A stretch of 41,043 bases of DNA, from positions 10,650 to 51,692 of the forward strand of contig NZ_JAHRHK010000019.1 in assembly GCF_021246465.1 (NCBI RefSeq), in the 5' to 3' direction. Made by a program: the position numbers and the translations under genes. Shown piece after piece: positions 1 to 11,158 of this stretch (within the stretch, counting starts at the first letter, position 1; each line of letters opens with the position of its first letter). The stretch comes from Nocardioides sp. R-C-SC26 (lineage in GTDB: Bacteria; Actinomycetota; Actinomycetes; Propionibacteriales; Nocardioidaceae). The notes beneath the pieces are model-generated. The model worked only from the letters and a program-made list of their open reading frames with translations. It did no database searches and was not told the DNA's origin.

Positions 1-50
1 CGCGCGGGCGCCCGGGGCGGGCCCCGTCGTGCGTGAGGTCGAGCGTGGTG

Positions 51-1352
51 TCAGCGGCCGGACTTCTTGCCCTTCTTGGCCTTGACCACCTTCAGGACGG
101 CGACGTTCGAGGCGGTCGCCGCGGTGCGGTCGTCGCCCAGGTAGACGGCGCGCAGTCGGTGGGTGCCGACACCGAGCTTGCTCAGCCGCGCGGTGACCAC
201 CTGCAGCTCGCTGCCGCCGGGCAGCGGGAAGCGCTGGACCACCGTCGACCCGTCGAGCAGCGCGAGCTCACCGGACGGCGCGCCGCTGGCTGCGTACACC
301 GCCAGCTTGACCACGGCGGTCGTGCCGCGGGTGACCTGCCGTGAGGCGGGCTTGAGCGCCGTGAGCGAGGCGAGCTTGTCGACCAGGTGGGCGCCGGTGG
401 TGGCGGCTGCCCCGTCGTAGCCGGTGATGTCGGGCACGACCTTGACGGCGACCTCGCGGCCCGCGTCGGCGGCGGTGGTGGTGTAGGTGGAGGCAGTGGC
501 GCCCGTGATCGGCACGCCGTCGCGCAACCACTGGAAGACGAACTCGATCTTCTGGGTCCACTCGCCGGGGTCGGCGGTGAGCAGACTGCCCACGCTCGCC
601 CCGCCGACGACCTTCGGCGCCTCGACCATCTCCGGCCGACCGCCGAGCAACGCGGTCACGAACGAGCTGACGCTGCGGGTCGGGTCCAGACCGTCGAGCA
701 GCCCGGTGGCGACCACCGAGATCTGTCGGCCGAGGTCGTTGCTGGTCAAGGAGTAGGTGAGCCCGGTGGCTCCCGCGATGGGCACGCCGTCGCGCAGCCA
801 CTGGAAGCTGGTGAGCACGTTCAGGACGTTCCACACCGGCGCGATCGCGCTCAGCGTGCTGCCGAGCTGCGGAACGCCGCTGATCGCGGTGGGCTTGGTG
901 GCCACGGGCGATGCGCCCTGGGTGACCACGACGCCATTGGTCGGTACGACGAGCGAGAGCACGGTGCCGAGAAGGCCACCGAGCGCGTTGCCGGTGAACT
1001 GCGCCGTGATCGTGCGGCCGACGTCCTGGGCGGTCGAGAGGTAGGACAGCCCCGTCGCGCCCGGGATCGCGACGCCGTCGCGCAACCAGGTGACCGACGT
1101 CGTCACGCCGGTGAGCAGGTTCCACACCGGCGCCACCGCGGTCAGCACGTTGCCGACCTGCGGACTGCCGCCGAGCAGCGGGGCGGTGATGACCTCGAGG
1201 TTGAGGAGGCCGCCGAGCAGATCGGACTGCGCCGCATGCGTGGCGCGCGGCTGCGGGTCGGCGGCGAGGCTCGCCGGAGCCGCGACCGCGGTGCCGAGTG
1301 CGAGAGCGGACGTGATGGCGACGGCGCCGACGGCGCGCTGGGGAGACAGCAT
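51..1352 (-). CDS. secreted Ig-like repeat protein
   Basis: 433 aa. I chose the ATG at 1352 because a signal peptide follows directly (residues 1 to about 31, Ala-rich, ending near ASLAA); the open frame upstream to 1475 has no such character and overlaps the divergent gene. Three tandem modules carry the motif WLRDGVxIxGAT at residues 89, 185 and 275, each followed by a Y...T..D.GR.I pattern. This is the bacterial Ig-like repeat often found in secreted actinobacterial proteins. Residues about 335-425 look like a further Ig-like beta-sandwich (GTHRLRAVYLGD), and the C-terminus is a short basic tail (KKGKKSGR). No sortase motif or catalytic residues are visible. Probably an extracellular structural or adhesion-type protein; role unknown. 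Divergent from the methyltransferase gene at 1420, leaving 67 bp between them. Confidence 0.85.
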   Translation of the reverse strand: MLSPQRAVGAVAITSALALGTAVAAPASLAADPQPRATHAAQSDLLGGLLNLEVITAPLLGGSPQVGNVLTAVAPVWNLLTGVTTSVTWLRDGVAIPGATGLSYLSTAQDVGRTITAQFTGNALGGLLGTVLSLVVPTNGVVVTQGASPVATKPTAISGVPQLGSTLSAIAPVWNVLNVLTSFQWLRDGVPIAGATGLTYSLTSNDLGRQISVVATGLLDGLDPTRSVSSFVTALLGGRPEMVEAPKVVGGASVGSLLTADPGEWTQKIEFVFQWLRDGVPITGATASTYTTTAADAGREVAVKVVPDITGYDGAAATTGAHLVDKLASLTALKPASRQVTRGTTAVVKLAVYAASGAPSGELALLDGSTVVQRFPLPGGSELQVVTARLSKLGVGTHRLRAVYLGDDRTAATASNVAVLKVVKAKKGKKSGR

Positions 1353-1419
1353 GCTCGGGCCATCGGCCGCCGACAGCACGACCTGAGGTCTCGTCGGTGA
1401 TCGGTGGGAGGATCCCTCC

Positions 1420-2883
1420 GTGGACGTGCATCTCGCCCCGCGGCTTCGCGATGCCTTGCAGGCGGCCGACTTCACCTACGACGCTGTCGCCGATCTCTTG
1501 GGCACCCGCGCTCACGAGGCGCTGGCACGCAACGAGACGGTGCCCGGACGACGGCGCACGCGCGGCGGCACGCCGCTGGAGACCCTGGTGCGGCTCTTCC
1601 TGCTGCAGACCGCCGTCGACCTCGACGCCGCCGAGGCGGCCCTGCCCGGTCTCGTGGACCGGCTCGCCGTCGCCGGCCTGCTCGAGATGAGCGTGGGCGA
1701 GGTCGTCGCGCGACTCGACTGCCGGCCCTATGCCACCGACGACCAGCACCTGTGGGTCGTCAGCGACCTCACGCCCGGCCTCGACGGCGGCCCCGCGCGC
1801 GTGGGTCCCGACCACGTGCTCGGCATCAGCGCCGCGTCGTCCTCGCTGGCTCAGCTGACGTTGCGCGAGCCGGTCGGCACCGCGCTCGACCTCGGCACCG
1901 GGTGCGGCGTCCAGGCACTCCACCTGGCGCGGCACAGCGGGCGCGTGGTGGCGACCGACGTCAACGCGCGGGCCCTCGCGCTGGCGCGGTTCAACGCGGC
2001 GCTGAACGACGTCACCCACCGCGTGGAGGTGCGCGACGGCTCGTTCTTCGAGCCGGTGGCGGGCGAGCGATTCGACCTGATCGCGACCAACCCGCCGTTC
2101 GTGATCTCCCCGGCGACGGGCGAGAGGCTGGTCTACCGCGACTCCGGGCTGCCCGGCGATCGCGTCGTCGAGGACATCGTGTGCGCCGCGCCGCGCCACC
2201 TGAACCCCGGCGGCTGGTGCCAGATCCTCGGCAACTGGATCATCGAGCGCGACCGCCCGTGGGACGAGCGACTCGCCTCGTGGGTCGAGCCCGGCCACGA
2301 TGCGCTCGTCGTCCAGCGCGAGGTCGTCGACCCCGCCTCCTACGTCGAACTGTGGCTCAAGGACGCCGGTCGTCACGGCGCCTCGGACTACCGCGAGCGG
2401 TACGAGACCTGGCTGTCGTGGTTCGACGAGCAGGGCATCGAGGCGATCGGATTCGGGTGGATCAACCTCCGCGCCACCGGTCACGAGCAGCCGCGGGTCG
2501 AGCTGATCGAGTGGCCCTACGACGTCGAGCAGCCCATCGCACCGGCCATCGCGGCGTGGGGTGAGGCGACGGAGGCGGTGCAGGCCGGCATCGACGGCGG
2601 TGCCTACCTGCACGCCCGTGAGGACGTCGTCCAGGAGACCTACGGAGCGATCGGCGTGGAGGATCCCGAGACCGTCGTCCTACGTCAGCAGCGCGGTTTC
2701 CGGCGCGCCCGCACCGCCGACACCGTGGTCGCCGCGCTCGTCGGAGCCTGCGACGGCGACCTCACCGTCGACCAGATCCTCGGCGCCCTCGCCGAGCTCC
2801 TCGACCTCGACGGCGACGCCGTCCGCGCCGAGTACCTGCCCGTCGTCCGCGAGCTTGTCGCCGACGGGTTCCTCTCCGACTGA
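1420..2883 (+). CDS. class I SAM-dependent methyltransferase (HemK/PrmC-like core)
   Basis: 487 aa with a GTG start, preceded by a GGAGG ribosome binding site. The core is a Rossmann methyltransferase: motif I DLGTGCG at residues 157-163, acidic residue of motif II in VVATDVN (about 178-182), and NPPF at 224-227. The (N/D)PPF/Y motif is typical of enzymes that methylate exocyclic or amide nitrogens, such as glutamine in release factors, adenine or guanine. About 150 residues of mostly helical sequence precede the core and about 200 residues follow it, so it is much longer than PrmC. The layout matches a family of large actinobacterial methyltransferases of unknown substrate. The class is certain, the substrate is not. 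Transcribed alone; the next gene follows after 58 bp with its own -10 box. Confidence 0.88.
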   Translation: MDVHLAPRLRDALQAADFTYDAVADLLGTRAHEALARNETVPGRRRTRGGTPLETLVRLFLLQTAVDLDAAEAALPGLVDRLAVAGLLEMSVGEVVARLDCRPYATDDQHLWVVSDLTPGLDGGPARVGPDHVLGISAASSSLAQLTLREPVGTALDLGTGCGVQALHLARHSGRVVATDVNARALALARFNAALNDVTHRVEVRDGSFFEPVAGERFDLIATNPPFVISPATGERLVYRDSGLPGDRVVEDIVCAAPRHLNPGGWCQILGNWIIERDRPWDERLASWVEPGHDALVVQREVVDPASYVELWLKDAGRHGASDYRERYETWLSWFDEQGIEAIGFGWINLRATGHEQPRVELIEWPYDVEQPIAPAIAAWGEATEAVQAGIDGGAYLHAREDVVQETYGAIGVEDPETVVLRQQRGFRRARTADTVVAALVGACDGDLTVDQILGALAELLDLDGDAVRAEYLPVVRELVADGFLSD

Positions 2884-2929
2884 CGTCGGACTCGGCCGGA
2901 GCGACGCGGCAGGATCATCGCGACGTCGA

Positions 2930-2935
2930 TAGCCT
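2930..2935 (+). promoter_or_regulatory. -10 box of a leaderless promoter for the DUF2510 gene
   Basis: TAGCCT fits TANNNT and ends 6 nt before the GTG at 2942. No Shine-Dalgarno sequence precedes that GTG, so the transcript probably starts at the start codon. Inferred from spacing only. Confidence 0.5.
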
Positions 2936-2941
2936 CACGAC

Positions 2942-4207
2942 GTGGCGATCCCCGGCTGGTACCCCGACCCCGCAGGACAATCCGGCGCGTTCCGGTACTG
3001 GGACGGCGCCGTCTGGACCGCGGAGCTGACCGGCGATCCCACGAGCCCCCACCCCGGCGCTGCTGTCCCACCGACTCCGACCCCCACCCCGCCTCCGAGC
3101 CCGGTCGCTCCGCCGCTCGAGCACACCCAGCCGTTCGCGACCCAGTTCAGGCCCGACGACGCCGGCCACGCCGCGTCGGGCGACGGCGGCCGGTCCGTCG
3201 ACGATCCGACGCCGACGACGGCGCTCCCGCCCGCACCGCCGACGTCGCCCTTCCCCCAGGCCGGCTATCAGCCCTCCGGCCAGTCCGCGGGGTTCGGCAA
3301 CGCCGGACACGACCCGGGCGCGCCCGGGCAGCCCTGGCCACCGCAGTCCCCCTACGGAGTCCAGCCCTACGGAACGCCCCCGCCGGGCAGCCACCCGCGG
3401 CGCGCCCGCCCGGTGCTGTTCGTGCTCCTCGCGGCAGTCGTGGCCCTGGCGCTCGGCGTCGGCACCTTCTTCGTGGTGCGGGGGCTGATCGACGACGGGG
3501 AGACGGTCGGCACGTCGACACCCGCGCGACCCGGCCCCGACGGTGGTCCGGACGCCGGTCCGAGCCCGAGCGAGGACCCGGAGCCGAGCGACCCCGACCC
3601 GAGCACCGGGACGGACCCGGGGACCGGGCAACCGGCACCCACCCAACTGCAGTGCGCCGGAGGCCTCCCGCAGGCCGGCGTGATCGGGGAGCAAGGCCGC
3701 TTCCTGGTCGGCGGCGGGCTGCAGATGCCCGAGATCGCCGGCTTCGCCGCCGGTACGGGCCTGGACCAGGCCGCTGCCTTCACCTTCGCGGACGGCGTGG
3801 TCGCGCCCTCGCGCATCATCGAGCAGACCGAGACGTCGGGCTGGGTGGCCGTCTATGCGCTCGGGGGTCTCAAGCGCGCCAACGGGTTCGGCAACCCCCA
3901 GCAGGCCGCCGAGGCGGTGATGACCTGCATGGAGCAGTCGCCGGTCTTCTACGAGAACGTCAGCGGACGCACCGACGTGTCCTCGGAGGCGGTCGAGGTC
4001 GACGGCCGCCCCGCGTGGAGCGTGACCAGCGAGATCCGCGTCGACAACCCCGAGCTCAGCGTCGAGGGCGACCGGGTCGTGGTCACCGTGGTCGACGTCG
4101 GCGACCCGTTGTCCTTCGGGCTCTACGTCAGCGTGGTCCCGATCGGCGACGACGCCCTGATCGGTCAGCAGGCCGAGCAGCAGGGGCTCCTGCGGCTGGC
4201 CCGCTGA
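2942..4207 (+). CDS. DUF2510 domain membrane protein
   Basis: 421 aa. The N-terminus (residues 4-35) is a DUF2510 module: PGWYPDP at 4-10, then a YWDG...W motif. A long Pro/Gly/Gln-rich, low-complexity stretch follows to about residue 150. One transmembrane helix lies at about 157-180, then a Pro/Asp/Ser/Thr-rich linker to about 235. The C-terminal domain (about 236-421) should face outward; it contains two Cys residues and no motif I recognise. DUF2510 is a short actinobacterial domain found at the N-terminus of membrane proteins; its function is unknown. The start is fixed by the conserved WYPDP motif just after the GTG. A weak GGCCC/GGGCC hairpin lies shortly after the stop. Confidence 0.82.
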   Translation: MAIPGWYPDPAGQSGAFRYWDGAVWTAELTGDPTSPHPGAAVPPTPTPTPPPSPVAPPLEHTQPFATQFRPDDAGHAASGDGGRSVDDPTPTTALPPAPPTSPFPQAGYQPSGQSAGFGNAGHDPGAPGQPWPPQSPYGVQPYGTPPPGSHPRRARPVLFVLLAAVVALALGVGTFFVVRGLIDDGETVGTSTPARPGPDGGPDAGPSPSEDPEPSDPDPSTGTDPGTGQPAPTQLQCAGGLPQAGVIGEQGRFLVGGGLQMPEIAGFAAGTGLDQAAAFTFADGVVAPSRIIEQTETSGWVAVYALGGLKRANGFGNPQQAAEAVMTCMEQSPVFYENVSGRTDVSSEAVEVDGRPAWSVTSEIRVDNPELSVEGDRVVVTVVDVGDPLSFGLYVSVVPIGDDALIGQQAEQQGLLRLAR

Positions 4208-4431
4208 CGCCGTCGGCGTCCGTCCGGGCCCTGTCGACGGGGCCTGGCGACTGATTCGCAGCTGCAGCACCGCTCCGTTCCGGCGTCGAGACCCCGGCCG
4301 CGGCCGTGCCCCACCGCAGAGCCACTGAGGACGATGCGGTCACGTGCACGCGCTACCGTTCCGCACTGAGCGCCCTGCGGTCGCCGTGTCGGCCGCGCTC
4401 ACCGGGCGCTCATGGTGAGGAGTGAAGGTCC

Positions 4432-7155
<2,724 letters not shown>

Positions 7156-7172
7156 TCAGACCCACCGACGAC

Positions 7173-7217
7173 GCCGACACGCGACGACCCCGCCAGGGAC
7201 GTCGGCGTGTCGGCTTT
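7173..7217. terminator. terminator between convergent topA and DUF1059 gene
   Basis: The outer stem GCCGACACG (7173-7181) pairs with CGTGTCGGC (7206-7214). An inner stem CGACG/CGTCG continues it, and TTT follows on the plus strand. It lies between two convergent genes, so it may stop transcription from both sides. Confidence 0.7.
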
Positions 7218-7242
7218 CTCGGTGCGTCCGACTACCCGCGGC

Positions 7243-7479
7243 TCAGTCGGAGGGAAGGTCGGCGAAGGTCTCCTTGACGCCGTTGTACCAACCGAGCGAC
7301 TTCTTCGGGTGACGCCAGCGGCCCTTCATGTCGTTGCGTGCTGGCTCGTGCGCAGTGTCGCCGGCCTTCACCGCGTCCTTGAGGTGGCGGTCCTGAGCCT
7401 GGATCACCTCATCGGCGGTCTCGCCGCGGTGGGCGAGGTCGCAGGGGCCGCCGAGCTGCTGGCAGGTCATCGTCTTCAT
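7243..7479 (-). CDS. DUF1059-type small protein
   Basis: 78 aa, ATG start with an AGGAG ribosome binding site just upstream. The N-terminal part (MKTMTCQQLGGPC, then a TADEVIQAQDRHLKD helix) matches small DUF1059 proteins, which carry conserved Cys and Asp/His residues and are thought to bind a metal. The second half has MKGRWRHPKKSLGWY, a conserved Trp/Gly pattern seen in close relatives. Soluble, no signal peptide. Convergent with topA and divergent from the sigma factor gene (95 bp apart). Function unknown; a stress-related role would be a guess. Confidence 0.85.
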   Translation of the reverse strand: MKTMTCQQLGGPCDLAHRGETADEVIQAQDRHLKDAVKAGDTAHEPARNDMKGRWRHPKKSLGWYNGVKETFADLPSD

Positions 7480-7573
7480 CGGTTCTCCTGGTGTGGGGGG
7501 TGGGTGCGGGTCACAACGCGCGCTCCGCCGTCGTCATGGTGATGACGATCCCCGCGATGAAAGTGTGACCACC

Positions 7574-8458
7574 ATGGCCAGCCCCGATTCCCGTCCTACG
7601 CCGGACCCCGCTGCGTTCGAGGCCGAGCGCCCGCGTCTGACGCACCTGGCGACCCGGATGCTCGGCGACGCCGCCGAGGCCGAGGACGTCGTGCAGCGGG
7701 CCTGGCTGCGGTGGCACGACCACGCCGACGTCAGGGACGACGTCGCACCGATCGAGAATCTGCCGGGTTGGCTGACGACGGTCACGACCCGCCTCTGCCT
7801 CGACCGGCTCCGCCAGCGGGTCCCCGCGCCGATGGATCCCGCCGAGCACCCGGGGCTGACCGAGCCGGACCGGGGCGCCACGGCGCCGGTCGACCCGGCC
7901 GATGCGATCGCCCTGGCCGACACCGTCGGGTTGGCGTTGGAGGTCGTGCTCAGCCGGTTGAGCCCGGCCGAGCGGGTGGCGTTCGTGCTGCACGACAGCT
8001 TCGGGTTCGACTTCGCCACGATCGCCTCCGTGCTCGACACCAGCGACGCCGCGGCGCGCAAGCTCGCCTCCCGGGCGCGCGCCAAGATCGGGCAGCCGAC
8101 GCCGGAGGACCGCCTCGCCGACTGGGAGATCGTCGACGCCTTCCTGGCGGCGGCACGGGAAGGGGACTTCGCCCGACTGCTCGACCTGCTCGCCCCCGAC
8201 AGCGTGATCGGAGCCGATGCGGCCGCGGTCCTGATGGGCACGCCCGAACGCATCGAGGGACGCGACGAGGTCGCCGCCTTCTTCAACGGTGCGGCGAGTG
8301 CGGCATTCGCGTCGTTCGTGGACGGCCGGCCCGGCGCGGCGTGGATCAATCGTGGAGAGGCCAAGGTCGCCTTCGACTTCACCATCGTCGACGGACGCGT
8401 CGCGAGCATCGTCTTCCGCGCGGAGCCGGCACTGCTGGCGACGGTGCGCCGCCGCTGA
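7574..8458 (+). CDS. ECF sigma factor of the SigJ/ECF41 type
   Basis: 294 aa from the ATG at 7574 (a GTG three codons earlier, at 7565, is possible). Sigma region 2 begins at about residue 15 (FEAERPRLTHLATRMLGD, then AEAEDVVQRAWLRW). Region 4 follows at about 115-170 (LSPAERVAFVLHDSFGFDFATIASVLDTS). The C-terminal 120 residues resemble a SnoaL-like domain. This layout is the hallmark of SigJ/ECF41 sigma factors, where the fused C-terminal domain controls activity in place of a separate anti-sigma factor. The WLPEP linker motif common in ECF41 is not visible, so assignment to that exact subgroup is less sure. No carboxymuconolactone decarboxylase or oxidoreductase gene, a frequent partner, is adjacent. 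Confidence 0.87.
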   Translation: MASPDSRPTPDPAAFEAERPRLTHLATRMLGDAAEAEDVVQRAWLRWHDHADVRDDVAPIENLPGWLTTVTTRLCLDRLRQRVPAPMDPAEHPGLTEPDRGATAPVDPADAIALADTVGLALEVVLSRLSPAERVAFVLHDSFGFDFATIASVLDTSDAAARKLASRARAKIGQPTPEDRLADWEIVDAFLAAAREGDFARLLDLLAPDSVIGADAAAVLMGTPERIEGRDEVAAFFNGAASAAFASFVDGRPGAAWINRGEAKVAFDFTIVDGRVASIVFRAEPALLATVRRR

Positions 8459-8483
8459 ACCCGCACTCAGCGTGGCTCCAGGC

Positions 8484-10367
8484 TCAGCCCGGCGTCGGAA
8501 GCGTGAGCACCTGAGACGCTCCGGTGGTGATGGTCACCGGCATCGGCACGGGGCCGCTGCGGTAGTTCGTCGATCCGCCCGCGACGACGAGCCGTACCCG
8601 GTGCCCGGTCTTGAACCGGTGCACGATGGCCGGGAGCCGGACCGTGAACCGATTCTGCGGATCCAGGACCCTCGCCGGCGCGACCAGGTTGCGGATGAGG
8701 GTCGTGGTGCCGTCGGGCGCGACGTCAAGCAGCTTGACGAACAGCGTGAGGCCGCCGACGGAGCCGGCGATGCCGGTCACCTCGGCCAGCGGGGCCGACA
8801 CGCCGAGCCGCAGGGTGGGCACCCCGGCGACGACGAACGGCTCGGGCAGCGGGGCGGTCGTGAAGTCGAGCGCCGTGCCGGGCAGATCGAGCTCCGGGAG
8901 CGGCACGGGGACGGCGCCGCCGAAGACGTCGAGCGGGTCGAACGACGTCGGCGCGCCGGCGGGCGGCGTCAGGAGCGACCGGGAGACGGCGCGGGCGCTC
9001 GCCGTGTCCGGCACCAGGGCCGAGCCGGAGAGATAGAGCCTCGCCTGCGAGGGCAGGGGGTAGCGCGGCGCGGTGCCGTAGGCGGGACGGGCATTGCCGC
9101 GGTAGCGGACCCAGTCGCGGAAGTAGGTGAAGCCGGGACCGGTGGAGACGTCGAGGTCCTTCAGGTAGCGGTCGAACCACCCCTTGATGCGACCCGCGAC
9201 GTACTGACGCCGCGTGTCGACTGCGAACTCGTCGATCTCACCCGGCGCGAAGTCGGCGGAGTGGCCGCCGTTGAACCAGATCATCTGGGTCGGCACGCCG
9301 CGCGATCGCAGCGCCTCGTAGGTCGCGACCGCCTCGTTGAGGTTGAAGAGCGTGTCGCCCTGCCCCTGCCCGAGCAGCGTGGGGATCCGGATCCGGTCGA
9401 TGAAGCCGGCGACGGATCGCCGGTGCAGTCGACCCTGCGTCGTGGCGTCGATCGTGCCGGTGACACCGGCGAGGGCCAGGGAGCTGCAGACCCACGTCTC
9501 GAAGTTGGGACAGCCGATCAGGCGCGGCGTGTCCGCGGGCAGGTTGGTCAGGCCGGACGCGACCCCGGCGGCCACGAATCCCAGCGCCCAGTTGGTCTTG
9601 GGTGCGCCAGGCACTCCCGCGACGACACCCTGGCCGGCGACGTTGTTGGGGGCGAGGGAGTAGGAGAGGTCGTTCCAGGTGGCCAGCGGCACGATGGCGT
9701 CGATGCGGGGGTCCTCGGCGGCAGCCGCGAACTGGGCACCCCCGCCGTAGGAGCCACCCACCATGCCGACGCGGGGGTCGTTGACGCTGCGACGGCCGGT
9801 GTGGTCGCGCGTGTCGCGGCGGATCACCTGCAGCGCGGGGGCCGGGCGGGTCAGATCGGCGTCGAGGAAGGCCGCGCCGGTGGCGCCGCCGAGGTAGCTC
9901 ACCAGCTGCTGGGCGGCGCGTCCGTCCCACAACGGGTCGTCGAGGTGGATGGCGCAGGAGGAGCCGCCGAAGCCGAGCCCGGAGTAGGCCAGCAGCGCGT
10001 AGCCCTGACGCGCGAACTCGCGCCCGTAGCCCGCCAGCCCGTCCTTCGACCCGCCGAACCCGTTGGTCGCCATGATCGCGGGCACCGGTCGCGTGCGCGA
10101 CGCCGCGCGAGGGAGGTACAGGTCGGCGACGACCAGGCACGTGGTCGCGCGGTCGGGTCCCACCTCGACCCGGAACCACAGCGGCGTGACGGTGAACGGC
10201 TTGGCGGCGGCACGGGTCTGGGCCGCGCTCTGGCCCGGTGTCCGGCCCGGCGTCTGCGCGGCGCTCGCGGCGACGCCGTCGGGCAACGACGTCCCGATCA
10301 GGGCGGCGGCGAGACCTGACGCGAGCAGCATCACGGGACGACGGAGCAGGGTCGGCAGGTGTTTCAC
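8484..10367 (-). CDS. secreted S15/CocE-type alpha/beta hydrolase
   Basis: 627 aa with a Sec signal peptide (basic MKHLPTLLRRP, hydrophobic core to about residue 28, cleavage around 35). The hydrolase domain follows: nucleophile Ser206 in GGSYGGG, with D338 (GDTLF) and H369 (NGGHS) placed as the other triad members. The C-terminal third (from about 430) is beta-rich and resembles the jelly-roll domain of X-Pro dipeptidyl-peptidase/CocE/NonD enzymes (PxLRLGVSAP, RNLVAPARVL, GHRVRLVVAGGSTNY). Such enzymes cleave peptides after X-Pro or hydrolyse esters and amides; the substrate here is unknown. Exported, so it probably acts on external substrates. Convergent with the sigma factor gene (25 bp gap) and divergent from tmk. 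Confidence 0.87.
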   Translation of the reverse strand: MKHLPTLLRRPVMLLASGLAAALIGTSLPDGVAASAAQTPGRTPGQSAAQTRAAAKPFTVTPLWFRVEVGPDRATTCLVVADLYLPRAASRTRPVPAIMATNGFGGSKDGLAGYGREFARQGYALLAYSGLGFGGSSCAIHLDDPLWDGRAAQQLVSYLGGATGAAFLDADLTRPAPALQVIRRDTRDHTGRRSVNDPRVGMVGGSYGGGAQFAAAAEDPRIDAIVPLATWNDLSYSLAPNNVAGQGVVAGVPGAPKTNWALGFVAAGVASGLTNLPADTPRLIGCPNFETWVCSSLALAGVTGTIDATTQGRLHRRSVAGFIDRIRIPTLLGQGQGDTLFNLNEAVATYEALRSRGVPTQMIWFNGGHSADFAPGEIDEFAVDTRRQYVAGRIKGWFDRYLKDLDVSTGPGFTYFRDWVRYRGNARPAYGTAPRYPLPSQARLYLSGSALVPDTASARAVSRSLLTPPAGAPTSFDPLDVFGGAVPVPLPELDLPGTALDFTTAPLPEPFVVAGVPTLRLGVSAPLAEVTGIAGSVGGLTLFVKLLDVAPDGTTTLIRNLVAPARVLDPQNRFTVRLPAIVHRFKTGHRVRLVVAGGSTNYRSGPVPMPVTITTGASQVLTLPTPG

Positions 10368-10491
10368 AGAGGTCTCAACGAACGGGAGTGTCGACGGTCA
10401 CGTCCAGCCCGGGCGGGGCGACGGGTCGATGCCTCCGTTGCTCTCGCGCGCCCCGGACGGCCCCGGTCTGGCCGCTGTCGGCGTGGGCTCG

Positions 10492-10497
10492 TAGGTT
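10492..10497 (+). promoter_or_regulatory. -10 box of a leaderless promoter for tmk
   Basis: TAGGTT ends 7 nt before the tmk GTG at 10505. No Shine-Dalgarno sequence lies between them. It probably drives tmk-holB and perhaps the following peptidase gene. Confidence 0.5.
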
Positions 10498-10504
10498 CGA
10501 CTCC

Positions 10505-11158
10505 GTGAGTACCTCCGGCCAGCCCGTCTACGCCGAGCGCGGGGTCTTCGTGTGCTTCGAGGGGGGCGACGGCTCCGGCAAGTCGACCCAGTCGCGCCGG
10601 CTCGCCGGCTGGCTGGCCCGCGAGGGCTTCCACGCGCGGCTCACGCACGAGCCCGGCGACACCCTCGTCGGCGCCGAGCTGCGCCGCATCGTGCTCAGCC
10701 CCGAGACCGGCGAGCTGTCCGACCGCACCGAGGCGCTGCTCTACATCGCGGACAAGGCCGAGCACGTCGACACCGTCGTGTGGCCCGCGCTGAACCGCGG
10801 CGAGGTCGTGATCACCGACCGCTACGTCGACTCCACGCTCGCCTACCAGGGCGCGGGCCGCATCCTCGACGTCGGCGAGGTCGAGGCCGTGGCCCGCTGG
10901 GCGACCGGCGACCTGCGGCCGCACCTGACCGTCGTCCTCGACCTCGAGCCGGAGGCGGGCCTGGGCAGGTTCGAGGGGCGCGATCGCATCGAGGGCGAGT
11001 CGCTGGAGTTCCATCAGCGCGTGCGGGATGCCTTCGTCGCGATGGCCGCTGCCGACCCCGAGCACTACCTCGTGCTCGACGCCCGGTCCGATATCGAGAC
11101 CATCGAGACCGCGATCCGTGACGCCGTCCGACCGCTGCTGGCGCAGGCAGACCGATGA
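10505..11158 (+). CDS. tmk: thymidylate kinase
   Basis: 217 aa. Phosphorylates dTMP to dTDP in the cytoplasm. P-loop GGDGSGKST at residues 20-28, the DRYVDSTLAYQG motif (DR(Y/F) plus substrate-binding residues) at about 103-114, and a Glu-rich lid region. The length is normal for a bacterial TMK. The GTG at 10505 is chosen because the conserved FVCFEGGDGSGK strand begins 15 residues later and a TAGGTT box lies 7 nt upstream; earlier in-frame starts would add unrelated sequence. The stop overlaps the ATG of holB (ATGA at 11155), the usual tmk-holB arrangement. Confidence 0.97.
   Translation: MSTSGQPVYAERGVFVCFEGGDGSGKSTQSRRLAGWLAREGFHARLTHEPGDTLVGAELRRIVLSPETGELSDRTEALLYIADKAEHVDTVVWPALNRGEVVITDRYVDSTLAYQGAGRILDVGEVEAVARWATGDLRPHLTVVLDLEPEAGLGRFEGRDRIEGESLEFHQRVRDAFVAMAAADPEHYLVLDARSDIETIETAIRDAVRPLLAQADR

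Noticed and set aside
268..2613. Long minus-strand frame across the Ig-like and methyltransferase genes
   Set aside because: It spans two unrelated genes, has no recognisable domain and contains extreme Arg runs; both genes on the expected strands have clear families.
7493..7573. GTG at 7493 as the sigma factor start
   Set aside because: The added 27 residues are Gly/Arg/Asp-rich, unlike sigma region 1/2 sequence; the ATG at 7574 gives the usual N-terminus.
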